The notes under the pieces are model-generated. The model searched no databases. It saw only the letters and a list, made by a program, of their open reading frames with translations, and was not told the origin of the DNA. Positions 11,772 to 23,600 of a stretch of 64,000 nucleotides of DNA are shown here, piece by piece. Location of the stretch: the NCBI RefSeq assembly GCF_963678635.1, contig NC_087065.1:71249345-71313344 (forward strand), written 5' to 3'. The stretch's first letter is position 1, and every line of letters begins with the position of its first letter. The DNA is from Symsagittifera roscoffensis (lineage: Eukaryota; Xenacoelomorpha; Acoela; Convolutidae). The position numbers and the translations under genes were made by a program.

Positions 11772-12005
11772 CTTTTCTTCGACCGTTAAGTGCTTCAAAT
11801 CTCTGAATGTAGTGACCATTTCTTCGTACTGTTCAAAGCCGATGATCGGAATCGGCAAGGCTCGTAAGTATTTTTTGAGGAAATTGGTCAAGGTGTGTAT
11901 GTCTGGGTACTGTACACTGTCTATTTTGGCTTTGTCTTGATTCCGCTCGAATTCCTCTGTGATTTTCTCCCCCTCCGATTCGATAAATTCCCTGAATTTG
12001 ATCAC
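11772..12005 (-). pseudogene. Chimaerin exon 3, duplicated left copy, frameshifted
   Basis: This copy of the RhoGAP-domain exon keeps its acceptor (TTTAAG before GTGATC) and donor (GAAAAG before gtcggg) but lacks 14 bp near 11972, just after the codons for the GIYRIGG arginine-finger loop. The loss shifts the reading frame between the arginine finger and the ITEEFERNQDKAK segment. The rest of the exon, through YPDIHTLTNFLKKYLRALP, is unchanged relative to the intact copy at 17984-18231. It is best regarded as a dead exon. Confidence 0.85.
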
Positions 12006-12348
12006 CTTAAACAGAAAACATCAGATGAGGATTTTTTTCTGCTCTACAGCCCAAATTAGACAAATTAGGTTATGTGAATGTTGCATCATCATGCTTGAGT
12101 CCGGAAAACTTCTAAAATAAAACAATCAGCAAAGAAAGTTCCAATCAAAACTGAAAACATATCTAACAAGTTATCAAAAAAATCATTTATGTTTAAAATT
12201 TTGCGTCTAAGGGAGGAAAGGGCAGGCCATTAAATTTTCAATAAACTAGTTTAAGAAAAGGTGTTACCAATAAAAACAAAATGGCTCTGAAAATCAAAGT
12301 TTGTCGCAAAACAAACTTTGAAAAAATTTACTCTAAATTGGTCTGTAT

Positions 12349-12762
12349 CAGTAGCGGATTTAGGTGAGGGGCGGACGTCTCTTCCCTCTCAGGGATTTGA
12401 AAACCTGCCGACCCAAATGCCCAGCTTGTACTGTTTCGAAGTATCCATTTTTGGCTGAATGATCCTAAAATTTTTCTAAAGGCGCTTTCGGCGCCAATAT
12501 ACACTAATTTTAAAGGGGTGCAAAAATTTTCCAAAAAGTTCCTAAAAAACGTTTTTTTTTCTTCAAAATATGTTTTATTCAAAATATGTTCCAAAATTTG
12601 GCTGCGGTTTAGAAGATCTGGTCGAAATAGGGTCTTTATACTGATTTGGGAAAGCTCAGAAAAACAATTTTGTCGGCTTAAAAAAGAAGTGGACAAAAGT
12701 TTCGAAAGTTTTTCAATAATCGGCCTTCGCCCCCTCTCGAGAAAAAACTACATCCGCCTCTG
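12349..12762 (+). mobile_element. hAT-type MITE with 8-bp target duplication (copy in left unit)
   Basis: The 414-bp element starts CAGTAGCGGATTTAGG and ends with CATCCGCCTCTG, imperfect inverted ends. It is flanked on both sides by GTCTGTAT (12341-12348 and 12763-12770), an 8-bp target duplication as made by hAT transposases. The interior shares the GGCGCTTTCGGCGCC hairpin and the terminal CTCGAGAAAA block with the element at 28088-28503. There is no transposase. Confidence 0.85.
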
Positions 12763-12879
12763 GTCTGTATATTTAAAGTTGATCGGTATTGAGAAAATTT
12801 ATCTGGCAGGCTTGTTTTGATACTTAGAGATTCTACTTTCCATTTTTTGGATTCCTAACACGATTCTCGACCAACAGGG

Positions 12880-13080
12880 CTTTGATATCATACCACAATT
12901 AAAGATATACAAAACTGAAATGGAGGCGTCTGAGGTAGCTGAAATGGGCTGTACGAAATACACTCTACATCATATTTCCTTCTCACTTCGTCAGTGATTT
13001 GGAACTATTGAAGCAAAAAAATTAAAATTAAATTCAAGCTAATTCAACACGTTCCCGTTTTTGGTTCTTACAATAGAACA
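12880..13080 (+). repeat. Dispersed repeat R3 copy
   Basis: It begins GGCTTTGATATCATACCACA and contains GCTGAAATGGGCTGTACGAAA and CTTCGTCAGTGATTTGGAA. Related copies lie at about 6470-6660 (minus) and 19165-19365 (plus, in the duplicate unit). No coding potential was seen. Confidence 0.5.
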
Positions 13081-13279
13081 CAATCGAACACAGTTGTTCT
13101 TTGACGTAATATATTTCTAAGATAATGATTGACTCTGGCTGATTGATTTTTTAAACTGATTATTTTCCAGTTAAAATAACTGATTGCAGTAAAGCCAACC
13201 ATTTTCCAAAGATGTTCTACTTCAATCAATTCCATTCTACGCTTAGTTCTATTCTACCCTACGCCGTTCTACTCCACGC

Positions 13280-13500
13280 GTTTTATTGTTCCGTTCCGGC
13301 TTTTGATAAAAAGATGGATCACTTATACTCTGTGGGGGTTTTTTTTTCAGACAAATTTTGATTTTTCAACCATTTCAGCCATTTTTGAAATGAGTATTTT
13401 ATAACATCTGAAAGGTTTTTACGTGTTGACCTCAAGCTTAAAAAATTTCATTCCATTTGTGATCGTTTTTAACAAAATGGTGGCGGTTTGAAATTTAGTA
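13280..13500 (+). repeat. Dispersed repeat R2-related copy
   Basis: GTTCCGTTCCGGCTTTTGAT, then CAGACAAATTTTGATTTTTCAACC, then TAACATCTGAAAGGTTTTTACG and ATTTGTGATCGTTTTTAACA form the same block order as the longer R2 copies at 21717 and 22460 and the duplicate at about 19600-19800. Confidence 0.45.
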
Positions 13501-13712
13501 ATTTGGCTAACTGGGAAAAATTTGGCTAATGTCGGAGTTTGTGAAGTTGTGGCTAATAAATCGAAATCGAAGTGCCCGCGATTTACTTCGTTCTATACAT
13601 GCGTGAGCAGCGTTTTAATCCGACTCAAAAGTAAATTGAATTTGATTTGAGACAAGCTCTTTGGAACAATCGCTACGTTTCTAAACAATAAGATAGCTGC
13701 TTGTACGAGTTG

Positions 13713-16255
13713 TTCAAGTTGTTTTATCGAGCGAATCAGTCGGCAAAAAGTTAGGTTTCTCCACAGAGAAAACAGGATTGAAACAGATTCAAATTTTTCT
13801 ACGCAAGTTATTGAGCGAAGATTTTAAAACTTTTCAACTTTTTTCATGGAGCAAATCGGTCGGCAAAAAATGAACTTTTGTAGTTTTGATGTTTTTCAGT
13901 ATGAATTGAATGTCGAAAACTTTAAGTTTTCTGTTTGGGCCATCCAAGTGACGAATCTGAATAATTTAAGTTATTTCATGCAGGGTATCGGATAGCATAA
14001 AATTGCAGTTTTTTCTATTGCAGCCATTCAACCGACGAAACAATTTTTTTTCATAGACCAAATCGGTTTTCAAAAAAAATCATTTTTCTATTGCAAGCTT
14101 TTAAGCTGAGAAACTTTGAATCAAAGCAATTTGGGTGGCATATTTTTCAAAATTTAAACCGTTTAAGCGACAAAAATATGAATAGCTTCAAATTATGTCA
14201 TAGAACGAATCGATCCGCAAAAAATCAAACTTTTATTGAAACTAAAATTTTGAAGACTGATTGGCTTCGCAAAAAATTATAAAATGTTTCTAAGTAAGCT
14301 ATGAAAGTGAAACAATTCGATTTGTTTGTTAGAGCTAATCAATTTGAAATCTTTGCCATGAAGCTTTGAGTTTCAAAAGTTTCTTTGAAATGAAAATTTT
14401 TTGAAACTCTGAATTCAACTTATTTCGAAGACCGAACCGGTTCGTGGAAAGTAAAAGTTTTCTTAAGCCAGCTATTCAAGCAAGGAAAACTTTTAGATTG
14501 TTTCATAGAGCAATCAGTGAGCAAAAAGCTTTCTTAAGCTATTCAAGTTGCCATTTTTTTCAACTTATCTTATGAAAGCAATCGAATAGCGAAAAAAGTG
14601 AATTTTGTTTTTTGCACCATTCAACCAATAAAAAAAAAGAAACACTTGAAGTACAAAGTACTTCCATAGACCAAATTAGAAAATTTCCAAATTTTTTAAG
14701 CAAGCTGTTTAAGCTATAAATCTTTGAATCAAACTAAGACAAATCGGATAACGAAAAATTAAAATTTTCAGCTGAAGCCATTCAACCGATGAAACTTCAA
14801 AATATTTGATTTTTTTTCATAAAGTTAACTTCAAGTTTTTCTTTTGGAGCCAATCAAACGATGGAAAAAAAATAAATCATTGATCAAAATGATTAGCGAA
14901 AAAAAAACAAGTTTTGCTTTGCTAGCCATTTGGATTAAGCTTGAAAGGCTTCAACTTATTTCTTAGAACGAATCGGTTCGCCGAAAGCTTATGTTTTCTT
15001 GAGCGAGCTATTCAAGCTATGAAATATTACAAGCTCTTTCAACTTCAAAATATTTCAAGTTATTTCATGAAGTTAATCAGATACCAAAAACACTAACGTT
15101 TTAACGAAGCAAGTTATTGAAGCAAGAAACAATTAAAATAGTTCGAGTTGTTTAGACCGAAACTTTTTGCAAAGATTTCAGTTTTCTAAGCAAACTAATC
15201 GAGCGACGAAACTTTGGAATAAAATGAAATGTTTCATAGAGCAAGGCAGCTCACAAAAAGTTGAAGTTATACTTAACCAAGCTATTGTAGCAATGAAAAA
15301 GTGTTTTTTTTTCGGAGTTCGTTCTTAGAAATTAGTTTTTCTGAAAAAATCTAAGCGGTTTCATAGATCGAATCGTTTTGCCAGAAGTTGAAATTTTCCA
15401 AAGCAAGCTATTTAAACTATGAAAATTTGAAATAATTAAAGTCAGTTCATGAAACGAACCGGAAGGCGAAAAGTATAAGTGTTTCTAGGAGAGTTTTTTT
15501 TCATTAAATTTTCTGATATTTAATGAAACGAATAGTTAATTCCTAGACAGATTAGGTTTGCGAACATTTTCAATATTTCTAAGTAATTATTTAAAGCTAT
15601 GAAAATTTGAAATGTTTAAATTTTTTTTTTAAACTGAATCAAAATCAGTTCGCAAAATGCTTGAAACTTTCTAAGCAAGCTATTCATGCTATGAAGCTTT
15701 TCATGCCATGAAGCTTTGAGTTTCAAAAGTTTCTTTGAAACGAAAAATTTGAAACTCTGAATTCAACTTGTTTTGTAGACCGAACCGGTTCGCGAAAAGT
15801 AAAAGTTTTCCTAAGCAAGCTATTCAAGCTTTGATATATTCCATGATATTTTGTGGAATAAATTGGTTCGCAAAGAGTTAAACATTTTCTAGGCAAGGCT
15901 TAAAAGCTATGAAATTTCATGTTTTTTCAAGCTATTAAAACAATAAAACTTTGAAAAAATTCACGTTGTTTCAAAGAGCGAATCGGTCGGCGAAAAATTC
16001 AAGTTTTTCTTAGTAAAATACATTAGCCATTAAACTTTGAAAAATTTTCAAGTTATTTCATAGACTGATTTGCACTGATTCTAAGCAAACTATTCAAGCT
16101 ATGAAACCTTGAAATATTTCAAGTTAATCCGTGGGCCTAATCGGTGCGCAAAAAATTTCAGTTTTTCTAAGTAGGTTGTTTTTATGCTATCAAACGCTGA
16201 AATATTTCAGTTTATTTCATGGACCGAATCGGTTCGCAAAAAACTCTTTCTTAGC
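13713..16255. repeat. Decayed satellite-like tandem array (right copy)
   Basis: This is the near-identical duplicate of the array at 7490-10045: same monomer order and about 0.5% differences by eye. One replaced stretch near 15492-15510 accounts for the 11-bp change in offset. Monomer theme as in the left copy (TATGAAACTTTGAAA, then CGAATCGGTTCGCAAAAA). It separates chimaerin exon 4 of the right unit from the broken exon 3 of the left unit. Confidence 0.75.
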
Positions 16256-16601
16256 ATGAAAATTGCTCTTTTTAGTGGCTTCGTTTCAGACTGAAATGAA
16301 TCTGGAGACACATAATTTGGACAAAAATTAGGCTGATACAGTCTAGCCTTGATGTTGGATCGAGGCCATCTTCCTCTGATGGTTGCTCTGAATAATTTTA
16401 AAACGTTGTACTCGATAGGAAAGTTAAAACGTTGCGTCCATAGCGCATTAAGACTTTCATTTAATATATCAGGTTTCTACGCTGTTTCAACTTAAAACGC
16501 TTCGGAACTTTTTCTTACTGAATTTTTGTTTAGAAAAATAATTTCGGTTAAAATTTTAAAGGGTTCTCTGGCCTGTCTCCTTGCATTGAATCAATAAAAT
16601 G

Positions 16602-17302
16602 ATTCTTTTTTTATACATTGCTAAGGTTTATTTGCAATATACATGCGCATTTTATTGCGTTTGCACACATTAGTTTATGTTGAAGGATACTTTTTGGCCA
16701 CTGAAATTGGGGAGGAACTTCGTATTGTGCTGTTTTAGTTTTTACTCTTTTTTCCCTTACAAAATCAGGTACCGCAAAAAGTCCTTGAAATTTTGTCCAG
16801 TAACATATCATAAACAAGCCCTTTCAATGTTGATTTGAACGACAGTAGAAAAGTTTCAAAAAGTTGTCTGAATGATCAAAAGGACCGGCTGACAACTTTC
16901 GAGTTTTAGACTATTTCGAGGATTTAAAGCGATCAGATAAAGCGATCGACTGACGCTCAATTTATAAAACTTGGATATTTAGGCTAAAAAAAACTTAAAG
17001 TACTAAACGAAAATTAGTTTTGCAAGCTTCATATAGCGCTTTCTTGGCGTGTTCTAAAATGTTGTGCAAGAAAATTAAAAAAGTAAATGATATTTTAACT
17101 TTTTGTTGTTTTTTTTTGAAGACAACTGAACTGTTCAGAATTATGCCTAATTTACTAACTTTTACGACTGCTTATAATGAAGTTCTCTCATCACACCACG
17201 CGGAACTGCAATAATTTTTAGACAATTTTTAGTTTTTATGAATGCGGTCGGAAAATTCTGTACTACTTTACTTGCACAGCAACCGGCTATTCTTGTTCTG
17301 TT
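16602..17302 (-). repeat. Dispersed repeat family R1, copy 3 (minus orientation)
   Basis: This is the duplicate of the R1 copy at 10390-11090, carried by the 6.2-kb duplication, with the same block order including TGCACAGCAACCGGCTATTCTTGT near 17273-17297. It lies just downstream of the chimaerin stop codon, so it may contribute to the 3' untranslated region. Confidence 0.55.
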
Positions 17303-17387
17303 TCGCGTTCGATATTTCGCGTAATCCTAATTGAAATCTGAAAAAAATATCAAATGAAAAAATAGAAAATAAATTAATATTACTATT

Positions 17388-17663
17388 CTAGTGGAAAACG
17401 GATTTGCAGTGCTCTATCAAGAAACTGACACATTCGTTTTGATATGGCATATCGATGAGTGAATTTGGCGACTTCATTGGGTTTTTCAGATCATCATTTT
17501 CTGGTCGAAAGAGACATTGTCCGAAAATAGTACCCAGATTGAAACTTGTCATTTTGTTGGCATGTGACTGTCTCGATACTTTGTACAGATGTCGTATAAT
17601 TGTCTCCAAATTGGCCAAATGATAAACATTCAGTTTTTGAACTGCAGTCACCAAACGTTCAAC
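17388..17663 (-). CDS. Chimaerin coding exon 4 (RhoGAP C-terminal half), intact copy
   Basis: Acceptor CCCATAG precedes GTTGAACGTTTGG; the exon runs 91 codons plus a TAG stop. It encodes VERLVTAVQKLNVYHL, HLYKVSRQSHANKM and NLGTIFGQCLFRP, the RhoGAP segment with the conserved N-L-x-x-x-F-G-x-x-L-x-R-P block, and ends HCKSVFH, as chimaerins end shortly after the fold. Confidence 0.93.
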   Translation of the reverse strand, partial: VERLVTAVQKLNVYHLANLETIIRHLYKVSRQSHANKMTSFNLGTIFGQCLFRPENDDLKNPMKSPNSLIDMPYQNECVSFLIEHCKSVFH

Positions 17664-20600
17664 CTATGGGTCTTTTGCTTTTACGTTATCCTTAAAAATC
17701 TCTGAAATCTAGAATCAGAGATGTTTATTCGTTTCCATAAAAGGGAGAAACGGAATTGCGAAAATAAAAAAAGTTGGTCGACTTTTTCTATTTCGTTGAA
17801 ACTTTCGTGGACAAAGGATACATTTTTACAAAAACTGTTTTTAATTGCTTATTGTTTTGAGAATTTTCTGGAAGATTTTGGAAACAAAAACTAACTTTTT
17901 CGACTACAAAAATTTCGTTTACATTTGAAAGAGGCAATCTTAAAAAAAGAGTTGTAAAACAGAGAAAAGGCAAAAGACCCGACCTTTTCTTCGACCGTTA
18001 AGTGCTTCAAATCTCTGAATGTAGTGACCATTTCTTCGTACTGTTCAAAGCCGATGATCGGAATCGGCAAGGCTCGTAAGTATTTTTTGAGGAAATTGGT
18101 CAAGGTGTGTATGTCTGGGTACTGCACACTGTCTATTTTGGCTTTGTCTTGATTCCGCTCGAATTCCTCTGTGATCTTCATGACGTCAGAACTTCCCCCT
18201 CCGATTCGATAAATTCCCTGAATTTGATCACCTTTAACAGAAAACATCGGATGAGGATTTTTTCTGCTCTACAGCCCAAATTTGACATATTAGGCTATGT
18301 GAATGTTGCATCATCATGCTTGAGTCCGGAAAGCTTAATATAAAACAAGCAGCAAAGAAAGTTCCAATCAAAACTAAAAACATATCTAACAAGTTATCAA
18401 AAAAATCATTTATGTTTAAAATTTTGTATCTAAGGGAGGAAAGGGCAGGCCACTAAATTTTCAATAAACTAGTTTAAGAAAAGTAGTTACCAATAAAAAC
18501 AAAATAGCTCTGAAAATCAAAGTTTGTCTCGAAACAGACTTTAAAAACATTTTAGGGGAGGGGCCGAAGTCTTTTCCCCCTCAGGGATTTGAAACCCTGC
18601 CGACACAAAGGTCCCGTTTGTACTGTTTTGAAATATTCATTTTTGACTGAATGATCCTAAAATTCTAAAGGCGCTTTCGGCGCCAATATACACTAATTTT
18701 GAAGGGGGTGCAAAAACTGCAATTTTTGGTCAAAATTTTCCAAAGTTCCTAAAAACGCTTTTTTTTCAAAATATGTTCTATTCAAAATTTGGCTGCGGTC
18801 CAGAAGATCTGGTCGAAATAGGGTCTTTATACTCATTTGGGAAAGCTCAGAAAAACAATTTTGTCGGCTTAAAAAAGAAGTGGACAAAATTTTCGAAAGT
18901 TTTTCAATAATCCGCCTTCACCCCCTCTCGAGAAAATCCTACATCCGCCGCTGGTCTGTATATTCAAAACTGATCGGTACTGAGAAAATTTTTCTGGCAG
19001 GCTTGTTTTGATACTGAGAGATTGTACCTTCCATTTTTTGGATTCCTTAAGACTTAAGACCATTTATCCACGGGGGAAAGGACCAACACAAGAGCTGTAC
19101 AGCTCATCCCGGCGAACCGCTGTTGTGCCCTTGTTTAAGAACTACATGCAATTTTTTGTGTGGCTTTGATATCATACCACATTTGAAAATTTACAAAATT
19201 GAAATGGAGGCATCTGAGGTAGCTGAAATGGGCTGTACGAAACACACTCTATCATAGTTCCTTCTCACTTCGTGAAGTGATTCGGAACCATTTAAGCAAA
19301 AAAGTTAAAACTAAACTCAAGCTAACTCAACACATTCTCGTTTTTGGTCCATACAATAGAACACAATCAAAAACAGTTGTTCTTTGACATAATATATTTC
19401 TTAAATGTGTTTTTAATAATTTTTTGGGACCTGTAATTCTGGCTGATTGATTTTTTAAACTGAATATTTTCCCGTGAAAATAACTGATAGCAGTAAAGCC
19501 AACCATTTTCCAAAGTTAGTTCTAATTCAATCAATGCCATTCTACGCTTAGTTCTATTCTACTCTACACCGTTCTACTCAACGCGCTTTTGCTTCATTGT
19601 TCCGTTCCGTTCCGTTCCGACTTTTGATGGAAAGATGGATCATTTATACTCTGTGGGGTTTTTTCTTTTTCGACTTTTCAACCATTTTTGAATGGAGTAT
19701 TTTATAACATCTGAAAGGTTTTTACGCGCTAAGCTCAAATGTAAAAAATTCCATTTCACTTGTGATCACTTTTAACAATGTGGTGGCGGTTTGAAATTTA
19801 CTAATTTGGCTAAATTGGGAAAAATTTGGCTAATGTAGGAAATTGTGAAATTTTGGCTAATAAATCAAAATCGACGCACCCGCGATTTACTTCGTTCTAT
19901 ACACGCGTGATCAGCGTTTTAATCTGGCTCAAAAATAGTTTCAATTTGATTTGAGACAAGCTCTTGGAACAATTATTACGTTCCTAAACACCAAGAACGC
20001 TGGTCGTACATCAGGGCAAAGACCGAAGGTTCCCACTGCCCTTCAATTCATATCGAATAGTTTTTGTGAAAACATAAAAAATTGAAAAACTATAAGTTTT
20101 GGACAATATCAATAATCAAGTGCAAAAGTTTGAATCATACGAAATTAGTACGACCAATGAGCTAGCCCTATTTCAAATTGGAACAATTTCTTTGTGCGGA
20201 ATATTTTGCGGCGCATAAATAATTCGCGTTACGCTTTCAAGATTGTGGATTAAATCTTCAAAACGCGTATAAAATAGTCCAGAGCATGGTCAAATTGGCA
20301 ATTTTACAACTCCCAAAACTTTGCAAAAGGTAATCGGAGGGAAAATATCTTTTTGAATTTGATTTCAGGGAGTCGGTAACTTCAATGTGGCTTAAAAATT
20401 GTTCGTTAAAAACATTTATTTTGCAAAAATTGACTGAATGAAAAGAAAAACACTATCTTGCGTTTATTTCGAAACAATTACAATTCATTACCAAATTCTT
20501 TTATACTTTACATAGCATGTGAAGGAATGATTTAAAATGATTAGTGCTTTGGGAGAGCTCGAAAAATCAATTTGGTCGACCTAAAAAAAAGGTCGACAAA

Positions 20601-23600
20601 AATTTCGAAATTTTTTTGAAACTCCGCCACCCCTCGAGAAAATCCTAGATCAGCCCCTGCTCTTGAGTAAAAATCACAAAACTTATGTCGTTGTTTTTAT
20701 GTCGTTGTTTGATTAGTTTATGTCGTTGTTTTTATTCATTCATTTGTTTATTTGTTTAAATAATTATTTTAAAAATTTCAGCTATGAATGTCTCTCACCT
20801 TCCCTGAGTTCGATTTCTTTGATGCAAATTGTGATAACGAAGCACACGTGAGTTTTAAAAGCCATGCAGAGCACTGTGAGGTCACAGCCAACTATGGCCT
20901 TAATGAGACTCCTCTCTGGGCGACAGTAGTGACCCACTTGGTCCACACATATCTTGTGTATGGACATACCACACTTGGAACACTTCACACCCTAAATACA
21001 AAAACAAGTTCATAACTCCACAAAGCAAAAATAGCCAATCTTGTGATCTCGCTTATTTAGACGACGCACTGAGTGATATGAAAAGTAACCTGTTGCGCTG
21101 CATTTAGCAACGAAGCTTCCGGCGCCAAAATCTGCCTTTCTGATAAAAAAAATAAAACTTTGCCTTTTTGCTAAATTAAAAGTCTGCTTTTCTGCTAAAA
21201 AAAGCAATTAAAAAACTTTGGAAAAAATCAGAATTCATTTATTTTTGTTTTTAAGTATGAAGGTGTTGCAGATGTTCAAAAATGTATTTTGGTTATTTTT
21301 TCTGGGTTTTTTATAACTTGTTTCAATAGTTTCAGATCTATTTTTCCCGGTGCAAGAATTTTTTTGTTCAAAATTTCATTTTAGATCATTCTAAAAAACT
21401 TCAAGTTAGGCCATGCAGCCTTTCCATTTCATGAAGTGTTCGTAAATCATGGCTTGATATCTGATTTTGCCTATAAGGTCTGTATTCTCGAACTTCTGAT
21501 AAAAACGTGTCTTTAAAACTTTTTTGAAAAGTGAATAATTTTGTAGGTCGACCAAGATTTTCCGAACTCTCCCAAATCAATAAAAAAGACCCTATTTTGA
21601 CCTCATTTTCTGTGCCGTAGGCAAATTTTGAAAAACAGGCCGAAAGTTTTTTGGCTACTTATGAGAAAACTTTCAACAAAATGATGCTTTTTGGCGCGCG
21701 CTCGGAAAAAGCTAATTGTTCCGACTTTCGATACGAAAGTAACGGAATATTTGTGATCGGGTGGGTTTTTTTTTCTTCAGACAAATTTCGACTTTTTAAC
21801 TAGCCAATTTTGACGGAATTTTTTTATATCATTCAAAAGATATTGTTGTCCTGAGCTTAAATTTGAAAAGATATTTCACCTGTGATCATTTTTCGTAAAG
21901 CTATGAGGGTTTAATTTTCATTTTATTTTATTTCAATTAATTTTTTAAAGTTATTACTGCTCCGTAAACCTTAAAAGGCAGTCAGAACATTCAGGGCTTC
22001 GCCCTGATCCGAGCAGTCTTGTTATATTTTGAGTTAGTATATATTGGCGCCGAAGCGCCTTCAAAAAAATTTAGAGCCGGTAGCCAAAAATGGATGTCTT
22101 AAATTAGTATCATAGAGGGTTAGTCGAAATAAGCCTTGAAAGTACCCTTTGGCTACTCAGGAAGTCGAATCCCTGAGAGTAGAGAGGCGTCCAGTCCTCT
22201 TAACCCCCTATAGCCACTACAAGTATGATTTGTTGCAAAATTGATATTTTATTAAAACTTTATGATATCAAAATTGATAACTTATTAGGCTATATCATCT
22301 AAGAAACATCCAAGAATTGTTTTTTTTTCAAGGTTGCTGGGGAGTTCAAAAATTTTTTCACCTTTTTTGAACACCTTTCTATTTTGAACACCATTTTTTC
22401 ATTTTTTTTTATTTTAAGCAAAATCTGCTCATGATCTGCATCGGCTCAAGAAACTGTTATTGTTCCGACTTTCGATACGAAAGTAACGGAATATTTGTGC
22501 TCGGGGTGGGTTTTTTTTCTTCAGACAAATTTCGACTTTTTAACTAGCCATTTTTGACGAAATTTTCTTATATCATTCGAAAGCTATTGTTGTCCTGAGC
22601 TTAAATTTGAAAAGATATTTTACCTGTGATCATTTTTCGTAAAGTTATGAGGGTTTAAAGATTGCCATTTTGAACATTTTGACCGATTTGGGACAATTAA
22701 CGCGCGAACCCATTTGGGAAAATTAACGGTTTTGTACTTTATTTGGCGTGTGGGGGGGATGATTTTCATAGAAAAATTTTCAAATTTTAGAAATTTTTTT
22801 TTTTCATTTTATTTTATTTTATTTCATTTTTTATGTTGTTTATGTTATTAGCGCTCCATAAACGTTAAAAGGCAGTCGGAACTTTCAGTGCTTCGCCCTG
22901 ATACGAGCAGTCTTGTTTAAATTCGCTAATGATGAAGAGTTAATGTTCGTTAACTTCCAAGAGTCAATTTTGCAGTTGTATGCGTTTTTTGACAAAAATA
23001 TTTAACCGAAAACTTTTCGCCGTCAAGCCGGTTTTTCTTCTTTTTTAAATAAAATGCATCAGTATTTTTGAGCAACCTGCTATGAAATTAATTGGTGAGA
23101 AAAATTGAGCAAATAAGATCAAAACAAAAGCAAATTTAAAGTGTTGTTTTCTCTTTCTCAAATACTTAATACTTATCGACTTAATCAATTTTTTTCTGAT
23201 TTTCAACGGTGAAAATAAATTCTAGCAAAAAATCAAACAGTCATAAATTACTAATTTGTGAGGAAAGTTGAGCAAACAAGATCAAAACGAAAGCAAACTT
23301 AAAGTAGTGTTTTCTCTATATAAAATACTTAATAGTTATCGACTTAATCAATTTATTTTCTGATTTTCAACGGTGAAAATAAATTCTAACAAAAGATCAA
23401 ACAGTCATAAATTACGTCATTTGCATTGAAGTTTGCACAATGTCGGTTATTTTTAACGAATGATGAAAATCAAATAAATTATGCTTATCATACTTGAAAC
23501 ATGAATCACATATTAGTCGTTTATGCTATTTGGTTTAATTTAGGCTGTTTTGAAATCGTTCAGATTGCGTAAGCTTTCTAAAAAAGTGCAATGATTAGAG

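Larger units (their letters stand above)
7490..13708. repeat. Tandem 6.2-kb duplication, left unit
   Basis: This unit matches 13713 to about 20005 in direct orientation. The offset is 6223 at the left edge and 6212 through most of the unit after small indels. It contains part of the satellite-like array, an R1 repeat, a second set of the chimaerin 3' exons, an hAT-type MITE and R2/R3 repeats. By-eye comparison gives only about two dozen substitutions over the first 4.4 kb, several percent at 12.0-12.35 kb, and more than 10% over 12.8-13.7 kb, so identity drops in steps. Confidence 0.9.
13713..20005. repeat. Tandem 6.2-kb duplication, right unit
   Basis: This is the direct repeat of 7490-13708, joined to it almost without spacer. 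It carries the intact chimaerin exons 3 and 4 (18231-17984 and 17663-17388), so it is the functional-looking unit. It also holds a segment of roughly 100 bp near 19060-19170, absent from the left unit, with the perfect palindrome GAGCTGTACAGCTC. Its hAT-type MITE has lost the left terminus. Confidence 0.9.

Noticed and set aside
7490-13708. Pure haplotype/assembly artefact as explanation of the 6.2-kb duplication
   Set aside because: Not excluded, but the step from about 0.5% to more than 10% divergence along one unit is hard to obtain by joining two alleles, so a real duplication with partial homogenisation is preferred.
7490-20005. CRISPR array or bacterial repeat region
   Set aside because: Repeats are diverged and irregular, spacers are not unique fixed-length units, and the surroundings are clearly an animal genome.
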